From positions 2,450,432-2,514,431 of the forward strand of contig CM035357.1 in NCBI GenBank assembly GCA_020137815.1: DNA of 64,000 bases, given 5' to 3'. Origin of the DNA: Hormiphora californensis (Eukaryota > Ctenophora > Tentaculata > Cydippida > Pleurobrachiidae). Position numbers and translations under genes: made by a program. Of the stretch, positions 51,801-57,300 are shown piece by piece (positions within the stretch are counted from its first letter, which is position 1; each line of letters starts with the position of its first letter). The notes below the pieces were generated by a model. It was given only the letters and a program-made list of their open reading frames with translations. It was not told the origin of the DNA and did no database searches.

Positions 51801-53564
51801 TTAGACTTTTTAGTTGCCTTTTTCAGGACATAAAAATAATTTTGATATTTCTAAAGAAAATGGTGCTAAAAAAGGCTATAAAAGCTAAGAAAGCTAAAAA
51901 AAGCTAAAAGAATGCCATCTACCGACAGCAGGGTACCGCGACAGTTAGCCTTTTTAGGGCTAGAACCCCCCCCCCAGTCTAGGCCATTATCAGTCTAGAC
52001 CAGGATTATTATTCATTACCTTATAGTAAGATGTTCGGTGTGGGCACATAGCAGTCTGACGCACTCTCCCTCTCCATGGTAGGCTGCCAGGTGAAGGGCA
52101 CTCTGACCCCGGCTATCCAGTATCTCTGTTCCGCCGTACTTCAACAACTCCTTAACTACTGACGTGTGACCACCTAGAGGAATGAATAAAGATATATATC
52201 ATTGCTGACTGCTGAGGTCAGAGAGGTGTCGACAGATCATCTTGAGCAATAACAATGTAATATGTACGAATCTCTCGAATATATAATATTTTCATCAGAA
52301 TTTTGGTTCTGATGGCACTGTAAAAATTAGAATTAATATGGCCCAAAATTAAGCTTTTCAGCATCCCAGCAGACATTTTTTAATTTTTGGTTATTGCTTG
52401 CTCTTCAATCTGACTTTATAGGTTGAACACCTAGAAAAGCAGTTACTTTCGCAGTTACTTCCGATTTGTTTCATTTAAGAGGTGCCAACAAATTATCTTG
52501 ATAGATATATTATATTGCTCTTCCTCTCTGAGCTGGTTAAGCAGTCAATGCAGCCACTGGCAAAGTAGTGTTCAGCTGTCATGCCAATGACCTCCGACAG
52601 CTATTTCCTGGATCATCTAGAAAACGATACGTAATGTACGTATATAGTTTATGAATTGTTCATGGGGTGCTTAGCTGCAAGATCAATGCCATAATTCCAA
52701 CTTAATATAATATCGTTTATCAAGAGGACAGATATAATCTCAAAGTTTCTTCACTATCAATTTACACCAAGTAGTTATTGACTCTACTACCAAGTACCAT
52801 TCCAGTAGAAGATGGTTCTTTATTTCTTTTCATATTTTTCTTCATCTCAAAATATATTTGAGATGTCCTTTGAAGACCTACCTTTGCCACACATCATAGA
52901 AGCTGCTTCAAATTAAACCCAAAGTAAATCTAAACCGTATGACCAGCTTAGAATGCCCCACTTTGAGCTAAAAAGTTCAATTTCACAATTATGTAACCAT
53001 AATAAAATATGTGCACAAAAAGAGGGACGAGGGTGAATTATAGTTAAAATATAGTTAAAAATAGACCATACCTTGACATGCATCATGCAATGCAATCCGG
53101 CCGGTGTGTGATGATGTGAGAGGGTTAAATCCGGCCCTTATCAGTTCTATGGTCGTGTCAAGGTGCCCATATCCGGCGGCGTGGTGTAGGGCATTTCGTT
53201 CGGATGATGTGCACTTCTTTAACCCTGAATGATATGATGATATGAGACCAGTGTTTTGAAAACCAGTCCAAAAGGGTTTTAGGTTGGGCACGTCGCGGTC
53301 AATTGGAACGAAACCATTGGAAAAATATTATTTGTGATTTAACAAATTGTCTCACAAACTATCTATCGAATTGTAGCTATCTAAGCTGAGCAAGGTTCCC
53401 AAATGGATCTGACTACTGTTGAACTGTCAGGCAACTGCTGCTGCCTGCTGCACCAGTTAATATTTCATTCTTATTCATATACATGTTTTACCTTCATTAT
53501 TAAGAAGGAGCTGCTTAACTGCCTCAGTATCTCCCCTGTCAACATTTGCAAGAAAAATATCCAT
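14112..53564 (-). CDS. Ankyrin-repeat protein, 10 exons over 39 kb
   Basis: Exons in order on the minus strand: 53564-53492 (ATG), 53224-53072, 52173-52020, 51192-51083, 50523-50438, 34958-34848, 25226-25170, then one of two duplicate exons (24067-23995 or 18377-18305), 14765-14610 and 14314-14112 (TGA). All introns are GT-AG and every junction keeps frame; the total is 1176 nt, 391 residues. About nine ankyrin repeats are visible, for example RNALHHAAGYGHLDTTIELI, RTPLHLAAMMNQNHAVQCLI, GRLPLHYCTVGDRLENLKLL, and NTPLHLAASKSQ...LLYHGADQTVTNDKGDTPM. The layout recalls ANKRD42-type proteins, but this is a weak guess. Ankyrin repeats bind proteins; the partner is unknown. The last exon has no recognisable repeat and is the least certain. 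A receptor gene lies within the 34959-50437 intron on the other strand. Confidence 0.82.
14610..14765 (-). CDS. Ankyrin gene exon 9
   Basis: Encodes FNTPLHLAASKSQ...GADQTVTNDKGDTPMAIARK. Acceptor CCCAG at 14766-14770 abuts a long GA tract (CT on the sense strand, which provides its polypyrimidine run). Donor is A|GTAAAG at 14609. Confidence 0.85.
14775..14862. repeat. (GA)n microsatellite forming the polypyrimidine tract of an ankyrin exon
   Basis: On the minus (sense) strand this is about 85 bp of CT immediately before the CAG acceptor of exon 9, so length change here could alter splicing. Confidence 0.9.
14863..15649. other. Intron of the ankyrin gene, no further feature
   Basis: AT-rich intron; a short CTCCCACATACC repeat at about 15328-15370. 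Confidence 0.5.
15650..16089. mobile_element. Foldback DNA element, 5-bp target duplication ATCAG
   Basis: Ends ACTAGATCCAAAAACCAAAC and the complement; arms of about 125 bp pair almost perfectly around a unique 190-bp centre. ATCAG lies on both sides (15645-15649, 16090-16094). Non-coding. Confidence 0.85.
16100..16158. repeat. Hairpin abutting the foldback element
   Basis: ATACTAGATGACATG pairs with CATGTCATCTAGTAT around a 22-nt loop. Confidence 0.6.
16235..16325. repeat. Minisatellite with CGCGATTAGCTAT units
   Basis: 13-bp units repeat about five times and decay outward through GCGATTAGTTATC-like words to about 16450. Confidence 0.75.
16530..16900. repeat. Three diverged tandem units of about 145 bp
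   Basis: Each carries TTTTTT..AATCGTCTTA.ATTTAA.ACAGTCATAA..CTAGATATGACT or a decayed form (near 16540, 16686, 16830). Related words continue to about 17390. Confidence 0.6.
17570..17740. repeat. Inverted repeat with a strong hairpin
   Basis: GGCTAGTAAAGTGATGAAATTTGATA pairs loosely with TATCAAATTTCATCCCTCCACTAGCC. GATATACCAGCCTGACAGGCTGGTATATC forms a near-perfect stem at about 17684-17712. Confidence 0.6.
18305..18377 (-). CDS. Ankyrin gene exon 8, copy A
   Basis: A 73-nt exon in phase 0 to 1 encoding AALNGSVECLHWALEQGLD and PNTAD. Acceptor TTTTCAG and donor A|GTAAGTG are intact. It is identical in protein to copy B at 23995-24067, with one synonymous difference (TTG against CTG Leu). Confidence 0.85.
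18955..20207 (+). mobile_element. ORF1-only non-LTR retroelement, full length by empty-site comparison
   Basis: The empty site is preserved in duplication copy B (CAGTAAAACAGAATA near 25016). Here the same site is split: TAAAAC (18949-18954), then 1253 bp, then TAAAAC (20208-20213). The insert has about 107 bp of 5' leader, one intact ORF, about 200 bp of 3' UTR and a (TTA)n tail, as in CR1/L2-like elements. No reverse transcriptase is present, so it would need an enzyme in trans, like mammalian HAL1. Confidence 0.82.
19062..20000 (+). CDS. ORF1-type RNA-binding protein of a non-LTR retroelement
   Basis: 312 residues, uninterrupted. Residues 1-155 are polar and unassigned (DEWTQKVKRLP..., acidic 95-150). 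Residues about 158-245 look like the RRM of LINE ORF1 proteins: QNVIVFLPADM, then EKAFAYLGC, then GKIVLRVQMNTVKQASKAL. Residues 238-300 resemble the C-terminal domain that follows: GIYIAKDMTYHQRLKMRELV, ending KYRWKIVDWEVVN. Such proteins bind the element RNA and act as chaperones during target-primed reverse transcription. No zinc knuckle is present, unlike ORF1 of the LINE at the right end of the window, so they are different families. The ATG follows AGCAAAAA. It lies within an intron of the ankyrin gene on the opposite strand. Confidence 0.85.
   Translation: MEIDKNWYDEWTQKVKRLPVTMNNVLGREWEADQKNGWKDATWQIMRGENWDALIELMENTVKMYKLLNVADDIFAKSTTNESVKQTAVDRLSADKETADCEETLADMESVGNASESLSWMLDHKLELDDYASGPGSLSMSSEIASYKEEKTGPTDKRQNVIVFLPADMDGSIQDEAIEKAFAYLGCEQFSIMNTEIVRDRGEDCNGKIVLRVQMNTVKQASKALANAYKLKNYPVPGIYIAKDMTYHQRLKMRELVKTLRYRIEMLPKYRWKIVDWEVVNVGRFKKQGQDFKHDLMNSYSGSLDSISNGPL
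20676..20847. mobile_element. pogo/Tigger-like MITE, 'TTTAACGG' variant
   Basis: Ends CAGTCGGACCCCGATTTA / complement, TA on both sides, 172 bp. Internal repeats of CCCCGATTTAACGG. Confidence 0.88.
20881..21222. mobile_element. Foldback element
   Basis: GAAGTCCGATTTTGGGGGG... and complement (arms of about 85 bp including CTACTTCAACCGTTTTTGCT), 340 bp in all. Non-coding. Confidence 0.75.
21223..22126. other. Ankyrin intron, dispersed repeat, no gene
   Basis: The stretch near 21608-21755 (GTAGCAAAAATATGAATTCGACT ... GAGATTTCCCTGCAC ... GTACCCTTAAA) recurs near 55330-55395. Nothing coding is supported. Confidence 0.5.
22127..22905. repeat. 467-bp-period tandem duplication with TTAATTACATGTAATTACCC start
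   Basis: The block from CTTCCAATTACATTCCAATT to CTCTAAAAATATCTATGG occurs at about 22168-22430 and 22635-22900, nearly identical. Each is preceded by palindromic TTAATTACATGTAATTA words. Confidence 0.85.
22906..23457. repeat. Satellite, four units of 131-140 bp
   Basis: Units start at CATCTGGTATTAAGGGCCTG (22935, 23067, 23198, 23338) and end GCCAGGCCCCGAATGG. They are almost identical, and the last unit directly abuts duplication copy B. Confidence 0.9.
23995..24067 (-). CDS. Ankyrin gene exon 8, copy B
   Basis: Same 73-nt exon, same phases and intact splice sites as copy A. Because 73 is not a multiple of three, joining both copies would shift the frame, so only one can be used per transcript. 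Confidence 0.82.
24507..24851 (-). mobile_element. tRNA-derived SINE with a hairpin head
   Basis: Bounded by CTATTGTTAAAAG on both sides (24494-24506, 24852-24864). The empty site is intact in copy A (18778-18790). On the minus strand it runs: a head with a long hairpin (24710-24849, arms GGAAGTAATTTTGATATCTC...), a tRNA-like region at 24641-24568 with A box TAGCTCAGTGG and B box GGTTCAATTCC, and a tail ending TTTATTCTGAATAAT. The tRNA-like part folds an acceptor and D stem, but the anticodon loop (CGCGTCT) lacks T33 and the anticodon stem has a mismatch, so it is not a working tRNA gene. Confidence 0.82.
25170..25226 (-). CDS. Ankyrin gene exon 7
   Basis: 57 nt, phase 0 both sides, encoding ARINLLLLNDNTGRNIAHL. 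It joins directly to AALNGSVECL of exon 8 to complete a canonical repeat. Acceptor TTCTACAG, donor TT|GTAAGT. Confidence 0.8.
25227..25963. other. Ankyrin intron with an (AT)n tract at about 25929-25963
   Basis: No coding sequence is supported. The AT tract is the target of the next MITE. Confidence 0.6.
25964..26119. mobile_element. pogo/Tigger-like MITE, 'TTTAGGG' variant, in an AT microsatellite
   Basis: 156 bp, ends CAGTCGGACCCCGATTTA / complement, closely matching the copy at 11594. (TA)n continues on both sides. Confidence 0.88.
26725..27457 (+). mobile_element. 733-bp pogo/Tigger-like element, 'TTTACCGG' variant
   Basis: Ends CAGTCGGACCCCGATTTACC / complement, TA flanks. The interior has two diverged copies of a block containing GAACCGTCTAATTAGCGGCA ... 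GATAAGATGCACCGATTCGAA. Non-coding. Confidence 0.88.
27557..28296 (-). mobile_element. Second copy of the 733-bp element, inverted
   Basis: Near-identical to 26725-27457 in the opposite orientation, 99 bp away, so the two form a 1.57-kb palindrome. TA flanks on both sides. Confidence 0.88.
28297..28684. other. Ankyrin intron, no feature
   Basis: No exon, transposon ends or structured repeat recognised. Confidence 0.5.
28685..28970. repeat. GA tract followed by inverted CT tract
   Basis: GAGAGA-rich 28690-28835, then CTCTCT-rich 28865-28935, then GAGAGA again. It can fold into a long hairpin. Confidence 0.85.
29140..30660 (-). mobile_element. Composite GCCCCTGCAC-type element (copy 2, reversed)
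   Basis: Reverse relative of 11860-13200. It contains TGTTCGCAAAAGGCAAGCTTCC at 29143, GCCCTTGCAC modules, the C-homopolymer near 30513, and CGGGTCGGAGGTGCCTGCCGGCACC near 30628. A block at about 29180-29700 replaces the GA tract of copy 1. Here the repeated word is GCCCTTGCAC rather than GCCCCTGCAC. Confidence 0.7.
30943..31141. mobile_element. 200-bp foldback MITE
   Basis: CCAGTCATTAGATACAGCTC ... CCAATTAGGGAATGAAT pairs with its complement (31079-31141) around an 80-nt centre. Confidence 0.8.
31142..32179. other. Ankyrin intron, no gene
   Basis: A loose CT-rich patch at 31875-31935; otherwise unique AT-rich sequence. Confidence 0.5.
32180..32390 (+). mobile_element. Second copy of the tRNA-derived SINE, decayed
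   Basis: Shares AAATTACTTCCTC.CATGGT.TCTAG, GGGCATGTG.TTGAATATAG, TGCGATC.GTACA, the tRNA-like region with TAGCTTAGTGG and GGTTCAATTCCC, and TATTTTTC.ATT.TCTTCCCTAT with the element at 24507-24851. The acceptor stem no longer pairs. Confidence 0.75.
32391..34847. other. Ankyrin intron, scattered repeats only
   Basis: A palindromic patch at about 33645-33730. A 65-bp block at 34737-34810 (GTGATGTCAGTGTTCCCTAA ... CGCCCGTAGGGCGAA) also occurs at 12268-12330. No exon was found. Confidence 0.5.
34848..34958 (-). CDS. Ankyrin gene exon 6
   Basis: 111 nt, phase 0 both sides, VRCRQGRLPLHYCTVGDRL...LLLHNLTKGTTGIQ. Acceptor CTCTGCAG, donor CAG|GTAACT. Confidence 0.82.
34959..36386. other. Ankyrin intron with CT-rich tracts at 35465-35540 and 35985-36205
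   Basis: The second tract alternates CAGCTCTCTC and CACCTCTCTC words. No exon is recognised. Confidence 0.6.
36387..37396. mobile_element. mariner-like non-autonomous element, 1010 bp
   Basis: Starts CAAGGTGGCCCATAAATTA and ends with the complement, flanked by TA (36385-36386, 37397-37398). Terminal arms of about 110 bp; a second inner inverted pair (about 36920-37290). The TIR type (GGTGGCCCATAA) and TA duplication fit Tc1/mariner. No transposase. Confidence 0.85.
37397..40277. other. Ankyrin intron; dispersed repeats at about 37860-38620 and an inverted pair at 38680-39085
   Basis: 37860-38580 resembles 48285-48960 in reverse (GGTCGC..GCGACC..GCCAGCG, GTAACTTCGTAACC, GTGCATTTTCATTGAGTGGTTGA). 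CCCAGTGGCTTTTTA..CGCAGCGAGAAATTT near 38703 pairs with a copy near 39030-39072. CCCTGATATCAGGG palindromes lie near 39276-39310. No gene supported. Confidence 0.5.
40278..40570. repeat. Inverted repeat
   Basis: AGAAAATACAGCAAGCTGTG...CTACT (40280-40312) pairs with AGTAGAGTTTCCCCACAGCT...TTTTCT (40534-40568). Confidence 0.65.
40610..40735 (-). mobile_element. Partial copy of the GGACGTCC-ended element
   Basis: Contains TGGACGTCCTTTTTGAATGGCC at its right end and a G-homopolymer at 40620-40634. Matches part of the element at 41207-41562. Confidence 0.55.
40999..44427 (+). CDS. Class A-like seven-transmembrane receptor, 3 exons
   Basis: Exons 40999-41101, 42549-42671 and 43517-44427 join in phase (1, 1) to 378 residues. 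The N-terminus is short and extracellular with an N-glycosylation site (NSS). TM1 is around residues 26-47. TM2 has FISIVDSLI with Asp65 at the 2.50 position. Cys94 and Cys169 are placed for the TM3-ECL2 disulphide. TM3 ends SRTYSMVYPF (118-127), so the DRY motif is SRTY with the Arg kept. TM6 contains VLFNLPLV without the usual CWxP. TM7 ends NSVTNVLIYFF, where NPxxY has Val for Pro. A basic third loop (KRRDKSL...RRKDLK) would face G proteins. Ligand unknown. The gene sits within an intron of the ankyrin gene on the opposite strand. Confidence 0.85.
41207..41562. mobile_element. Foldback element with AAGGGACCATTCAAAAAGG ends, in receptor intron 1
   Basis: Left AAGGGACCATTCAAAAAGGA then CGTCCA, right TGGACGTCCTTTTTGAACGA then TCCCTT. 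Pyrimidine-rich interior. DNA-transposon-like; superfamily not assigned. Confidence 0.75.
41815..41910. repeat. Minisatellite of ACGCAAGGATT units
   Basis: About nine 10-11-bp units with variants (CGCAAGGAAA, CGCAAGCATT). Confidence 0.85.
41942..42064. repeat. Two adjacent hairpins
   Basis: AACCAATCAAATGAAATTAG... pairs with its complement (about 41961-42016, loop near 41988). GGTATTTTGGCCCAACTAAA pairs with TTTAGTCGGGCCAAAATACC directly after (42017-42062). Confidence 0.75.
42672..43413. other. Receptor intron 2, no feature apart from its 3' duplication
   Basis: AT-rich unique sequence. Confidence 0.5.
43414..43523 (+). repeat. 55-bp tandem duplication of the receptor's last 3' splice site
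   Basis: GAAGTTTTAATCAACATCAA...TTCTCATCTAGGTATAT occurs at 43414 and 43469. The second acceptor (43515-43516) opens the last exon. The first (43460-43461) would give an in-frame TAG after two codons. Confidence 0.9.
44528..44533 (+). terminator. Polyadenylation signal of the receptor gene
   Basis: AATAAA 101 bp after the stop codon. Confidence 0.65.
44735..44864. mobile_element. pogo/Tigger-like MITE, 'TTTACCGG' variant, short
   Basis: 130 bp, CAGTCGGACCCCGATTTACC start, complementary end with two changes, TA flanks. Confidence 0.87.
44865..45939. other. Ankyrin intron with a 65-bp direct repeat
   Basis: GACACTTTAGTAATGAGACT ... GCGAAACAA is found at 45443-45508 and 45771-45835. 45515-45605 resembles 48195-48265 (GTCTTAGCAAACGCCGGGG ... 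GAGCCGAAATGAT). (AAATTC)n at about 45835-45858. No gene. Confidence 0.55.
45940..46005. repeat. Short hairpin repeat TTGGTAATGAAATTACCCCT ... AACCAA
   Basis: The 20-bp left end pairs imperfectly with the right end AGGTGTGACTTCGTAACCAA; the middle carries GCTCACGGATATAATAAC. Other copies: 46870-48093 (interrupted), 50814-50889, 55017-55088. Confidence 0.8.
46144..46855. repeat. 36-bp minisatellite, about 20 copies
   Basis: The unit GAGTTGGGGCCTCCTTTACA + GAGTGTAACTGATAAA is repeated head to tail; all inner copies are identical and only the outermost differ. Because 36 is a multiple of three it reads open in both directions (ELGPPLQSVTDK on plus, HSVKEAPTLYQL on minus), with no sign of being a gene. 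Confidence 0.93.
46870..48093. repeat. Short hairpin repeat split by a DNA element
   Basis: The left half TTGGTAATTATCCCTCCGCG...GAGCTA (46870-46910) and right half TATGCAATATGATAACAGGG...AACCAA (48058-48093) together restore one copy of the repeat at 45940. Confidence 0.8.
46913..48057. mobile_element. Tc1/mariner-type non-autonomous element, 1145 bp, nested
   Basis: Ends TGGACATGATCATAAAGTCG + GGACACTTTTG and the complement, flanked by TA. The interior holds more than ten GTGGATC/GATCCAC words often followed by a GTTGAG phrase. No transposase frame. Confidence 0.82.
48094..49627. other. Ankyrin intron, dispersed repeat at about 48280-48960
   Basis: Reverse relative of 37860-38580. CT-rich patch at 49228-49272. 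48970-48990 (CTAAAGTCGGATTTTTTGAA) is shared with the element end near 55733. Confidence 0.5.
49628..49912 (+). mobile_element. tRNA-like SINE (second family)
   Basis: A box-like GGTGTAGTGGCC and B box-like GGTTCGGGCCT are spaced as in tRNA genes (about 49636-49696). The body continues to a T-run at 49902-49908. The tRNA fold is degenerate, so this is called a SINE rather than a tRNA. Confidence 0.6.
50438..50523 (-). CDS. Ankyrin gene exon 5
   Basis: 86 nt encoding GRTSCHYAASSNEGSGTLKT then LIEKGVDLQ. Acceptor CACCCAG, donor CAG|GTAATT. Confidence 0.82.
50540..50695. mobile_element. Decayed pogo/Tigger-like MITE
   Basis: CCTCGATTTAACAGGGTCACC at the left and GGTGCACGGTAAATCGGGGTTTGATTATA at the right keep the family pattern, but the terminal CAGTCGGAC is lost. 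Confidence 0.65.
50814..50889. repeat. Short hairpin repeat, third copy
   Basis: TTGGTAATGAAATAACCTCT ... GGGATGACTTCGTAACCAA. Confidence 0.75.
50933..51083 (-). repeat. Minisatellite of 5' splice site units at the ankyrin exon 4 donor
   Basis: On the sense (minus) strand GGTAGGTGTTATCCCCCTGG + CAAC repeats about seven times starting exactly at the exon 4 boundary (ATG|GTAGGTG). Each unit contains a consensus-like GTAGGTG donor. Confidence 0.88.
51083..51192 (-). CDS. Ankyrin gene exon 4
   Basis: 110 nt, canonical repeat RTPLHLAAMMNQNHAVQCLI then NFGADVNMPDLYG. Acceptor TCTTTCAG. Confidence 0.88.
51616..51685. repeat. Structured double-stem palindrome
   Basis: Inner perfect 13-bp stem CTCACACCGGGCC/GGCCCGGTGTGAG with a GAA loop (51628-51656); outer stem TGTCTGTC/GACAGACA (51616-51623, 51678-51685). 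Confidence 0.7.
51713..51977. mobile_element. Foldback element rich in AGCTAAAAAA words
   Basis: Left GGGTCCAGCCCTAAAAAAGCTAA and GGGTACCG, right GGGTACCGCGACAGTTAGCC and TTTTTAGGGCTAGAACCCCC pair as inverted ends. Confidence 0.6.
52020..52173 (-). CDS. Ankyrin gene exon 3
   Basis: 154 nt: GHTSVVKELLKYGGTEILDS and SALHLAAYHGEGECVRLL. Acceptor CCTCTAG, donor AAG|GTAATG. Confidence 0.88.
53072..53224 (-). CDS. Ankyrin gene exon 2
   Basis: 153 nt: RNALHHAAGYGHLDTTIELI, then RAGFNPLTSSHTGRIALHDA. Acceptor CATTCAG, donor AAG|GTATGG. Confidence 0.88.
53492..53564 (-). CDS. Ankyrin gene exon 1 (probable start)
   Basis: MDIFLANVDRGDTEAVKQLL then LNNE, first repeat, phase 1 donor G|GTAAAA. An acceptor-like TTTCTTAG lies just upstream (about 53578), so an extra 5' exon cannot be excluded. 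Confidence 0.7.
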
Positions 53565-54348
53565 CACACTGGTCTCTAAGAAATAATTTCAATATAAGTC
53601 TGGCATATATCAGTTATAGTTTTCTAAGAAACAAAGGAGACCACATAAACCATATTTTATAGATTTATAGATTTATAGGTTTCTATGGGTTCTATGGTAT
53701 GCAGGTATAGTTAGATTATATGATTCTTGGAAAGAGAAAAGGTCAAAAGGACTATAATCTCAGCGTGACTAGTACAGCGCCGTGCAATATAATGGACGAA
53801 TATTCAACAAGCAAGGATTATTAGTTGAGAAGTAGAGTCAGTCAGAGAAAGAGAGAGAGAGATTGAGAGAGAAAGAGAGAGAAAGAGAGAGACCCAGAGG
53901 AAAAATCCGAAAGCTGTGCAGTATATCGTGGTGTTAAGAAGCACGGAGGAGAAAATGATGAAATGAGATGAAACAAGATGTGGCAATTCTCCAGCTTGTA
54001 CATTTATATATTTTATGGACAGAATAGGTGACAATTGTGCACTGTATTTTTGTTTCCCTAACCTAAAAATCATGACCTAGAAATCCTCAGGACACTGTCC
54101 TTAATCCATTCCAATCTTCAAATATGAAACTCGATCTTTACTATAAAAGTTACAAACAATTGGAAATCCTGAATACATGACCACAAAGCACAACTATAAA
54201 ACTATAAAACTATAAAACTAAACTTCGAAATCTAAAAACCAAAAACACACTTTGTTAAGTAATAAATATCATAAATGTTTGCTATCAGTCCGCAAAATAT
54301 GTATCAGATTGTCTTAAACAAATAAAAACCCATTATTTTGAATCATCC
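53565..54348. other. Gap between ankyrin and SMUG1 genes
   Basis: These two minus-strand genes are separated by about 0.8 kb. It holds only a GA-rich patch (53840-53895) and CTATAAAA repeats near 54195-54220. Confidence 0.6.
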
Positions 54349-57300
54349 CTATTCCTTTCCCTTCTTTTTCTTTTTTGAGTCCTTCACAACGGTCACAATG
54401 TACTCAGAACCGGCAATCATCTGAAATGAAGAGAATTGTTACTTGGGGTCAGCACACACCAAAGTTAAAATTAAAATTTTGATTTTAACGCCGCACACAC
54501 CAGCGGCCGTTAAAATTTCTCTCCCCCATTCTAAAAGTAACGATCTCGCGTGCCATGATATTTCACATTAAATGCACAATGTGCATTGCACATTCTGCAG
54601 GGTGTCCATTGCACCTTCTATTCCAACCTTTGATCTTCTTCATTTTCATCCAATCAATACTTCCCAGTTCCCACAATCCAAGAGAAAAACTATACAACAC
54701 CTTGTGGAAAACTCTTGCATTTCAAGCTGCATTTCCTTCCAATCAATGTCACACCTTAGCTCAATTCCATCCCATGTTCACACACACAGACACACACACA
54801 GACACACACCCACACACACACACACACACACGAGCAAACCTGTGGAACGCCAGCAAAGACGAGTTGTTCGTTGACAATGTTCGTCCATCGTTTGCCGGAC
54901 ACGGGGTTAGTTGGGGCGGGGTGAAGCAGAGGGTAGACATGGGGACCAACCTCCTGACTACAGAACAGTTTACCAACCTGAGATTATAATAAGACATTTT
55001 AAGAACTGGGATGGAATTGGTAATGAAATTACCCCTCTGTTATTATTGCTCACGTATGCAGCAATAAAAGGGGTGACTTCGTAACCAAGGATGGGAGGGG
55101 GATATTGGGGTAGATGAAGTTGATAAATGATAATATTCAATAAATATTGAGTTAAGTAAGTGGTTGTATGAAGCGGACAGGTAACAATTTATATGCTGCA
55201 TCTTTATCATAGGCAGTAAAGAGGAAGCAGTCGATAAAGATCTTGATTTATAATTGAGATAAAGATCTCATCCACAGAAGAAGAATCACCACATTTGAGG
55301 ACTTTCTGGAGACGTTAAAAAACGACAGTAGCAAAAATATGAATTCGACTATGATGAGATTTCCCTGCACTAAAAAATTCTTCGGTGTACCCTTAAATAT
55401 TATATAGTTAAAAGTATTAAGAAGCTACCAGAATCCAGACAAATAACTATCCAATATGAATTTATTTATTTCAATTCATATTGGATAGTTATTTGTCTGG
55501 ACTCTGGGCTCTGGACTATAACTACTGCAGTCGGACCCCGATTTAACGGCACCCTGGGGGAAGGGTTTTTTCCCGTTAAATCGGGGTTTCCGCTAGATCG
55601 GGGTCAAATACTGTTAACTTCCTATATCGGGGGAAGATTATCCTGCCGTCGGGGTGCCGTTAAATCGGGGTCCGATAAATTGGTCTTTTGAGAGCGGGAA
55701 AAAGACAAAAATGCTCGGAGAGCTATTCTCTCCTAAAGTCGGATTTTTTCAAGATGTCACCCCCAAATGCACACAATTTTGACACACACACTTTAACATG
55801 TGATGTGACACGCAAACGAAACGAGCGCACGAGAAGGGGGTGACAATTTCAAAAACCCGACTTTACCTACAACAATCTTGTCCAATTCTGAATCGGTTCA
55901 CTCTCACTATATAGTCGGTTTTTTAAAGCTTTCAAACTTCTTAAATGCCCGTAACTCCGGTTCCTGATAAGATAGAGACTTGAAATTTGAGGTTACAAAT
56001 ATTATGACAGGTTCTTCCGAACCTCCAAACTTTAAGTCTTTATCTTACCTGGAACCGGAGATTTTACTAATTTTGTTATTTCAAACGACACTCATTTAAA
56101 ATCCGACTATAAATGCCATTGCTCAACGGTATACGACTGAAAGCGTTTAAAGACGCTAAATAGCTGTTGAATGGTTTGAAGGGGACTTTAAATACCTGCT
56201 GAAACGCAAATCCCCCGATAGCCACCACGATCGCTGGCCGAAGAATCTCGACGATATCAATTATGTGGAGATCGCAGTGGGTGATTACTTGGTTCCGTAG
56301 CTCGTGTGGCAAGCACGCTGGTACCACCTGAGAGGGAGAGAGGAAGAGAGAGAGAGAGAGAGAGAGATCATGCGTGGCACGTGTGGTTTTCTAGAAGGTA
56401 AGTTATAGGAATGCAAATGATTTACTAGTTACGAAGTAAATCCAAACTAGAGAATCAGATGACATACCTGCATACCAAATGTTAGCAGATACAAAATATA
56501 CGCGACCTACCTCTTTTCCCCGCTCATCTACATACAAGGCAGGGCAGTATGTGGTAACGTAGCATTTTCTCGCGAATTCCTTCATGCTGTATCTGGTCTC
56601 AAAGAACCTCCAAAACCGTTCTCCTTCCGGGTCCGCCCTAAGAGTTTCCCATCCCGTGACAGGTAGTTTCTCGTGGGAGACTTTGGGGGAACTAAAAATA
56701 TTAGATTCAGGACTTTATAAGGTAAAATAATTAGAGATCATAAATAATGGTATTGTTTTTTCATTTTGTCTTCTCCAAATATTCACCTGATTTCAAGAGG
56801 TGGGACGTTGAGATATTCCTTCACATGTTTAGTATTTCCGAAGGGAACACCATTCTGGGCCATGCCGTAGGGTGTAGCGCTCATCCCCACAAACAATATG
56901 GGCTTCTCGGCATTGCCGTACTTGCACACGTAGGCACAGTGCGGCTCACATGCATACACCAGGGGATTATACATCCTGGGGAGCAGCCCGGTTAACTGGA
57001 AATTAGAATCGGACCTCGATTCACCGGGCCTCTACCCTAGTAAACACGACGGTAAGTTGCATTTTATCCGCTCGGTAAGTGTCGGTATACCGAAGCTTAC
57101 CGAGCGGTAAATGCAACTTACCGACACGCGGCGCTACTTACCGACGGTTTACCGAGCCGGTAAATGCAACTTTTTGTCACACGCAAATCTGAGATTTAAT
57201 GTTTTGGTCCAAAAGTTAAAACTCGTCACAAACTTGTTTATATAACTTGTTTATATAACTTGCTTATATCAATTCGCTACCGAAAAAATATACCTTATTT

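Noticed and set aside
54555-54989. 144-codon plus-strand open frame (LWNASKDELFVDN...)
   Set aside because: Antisense of SMUG1 exon 5 plus the CA microsatellite; the minus strand gives the conserved HPAPTNP motif with matching splice sites.
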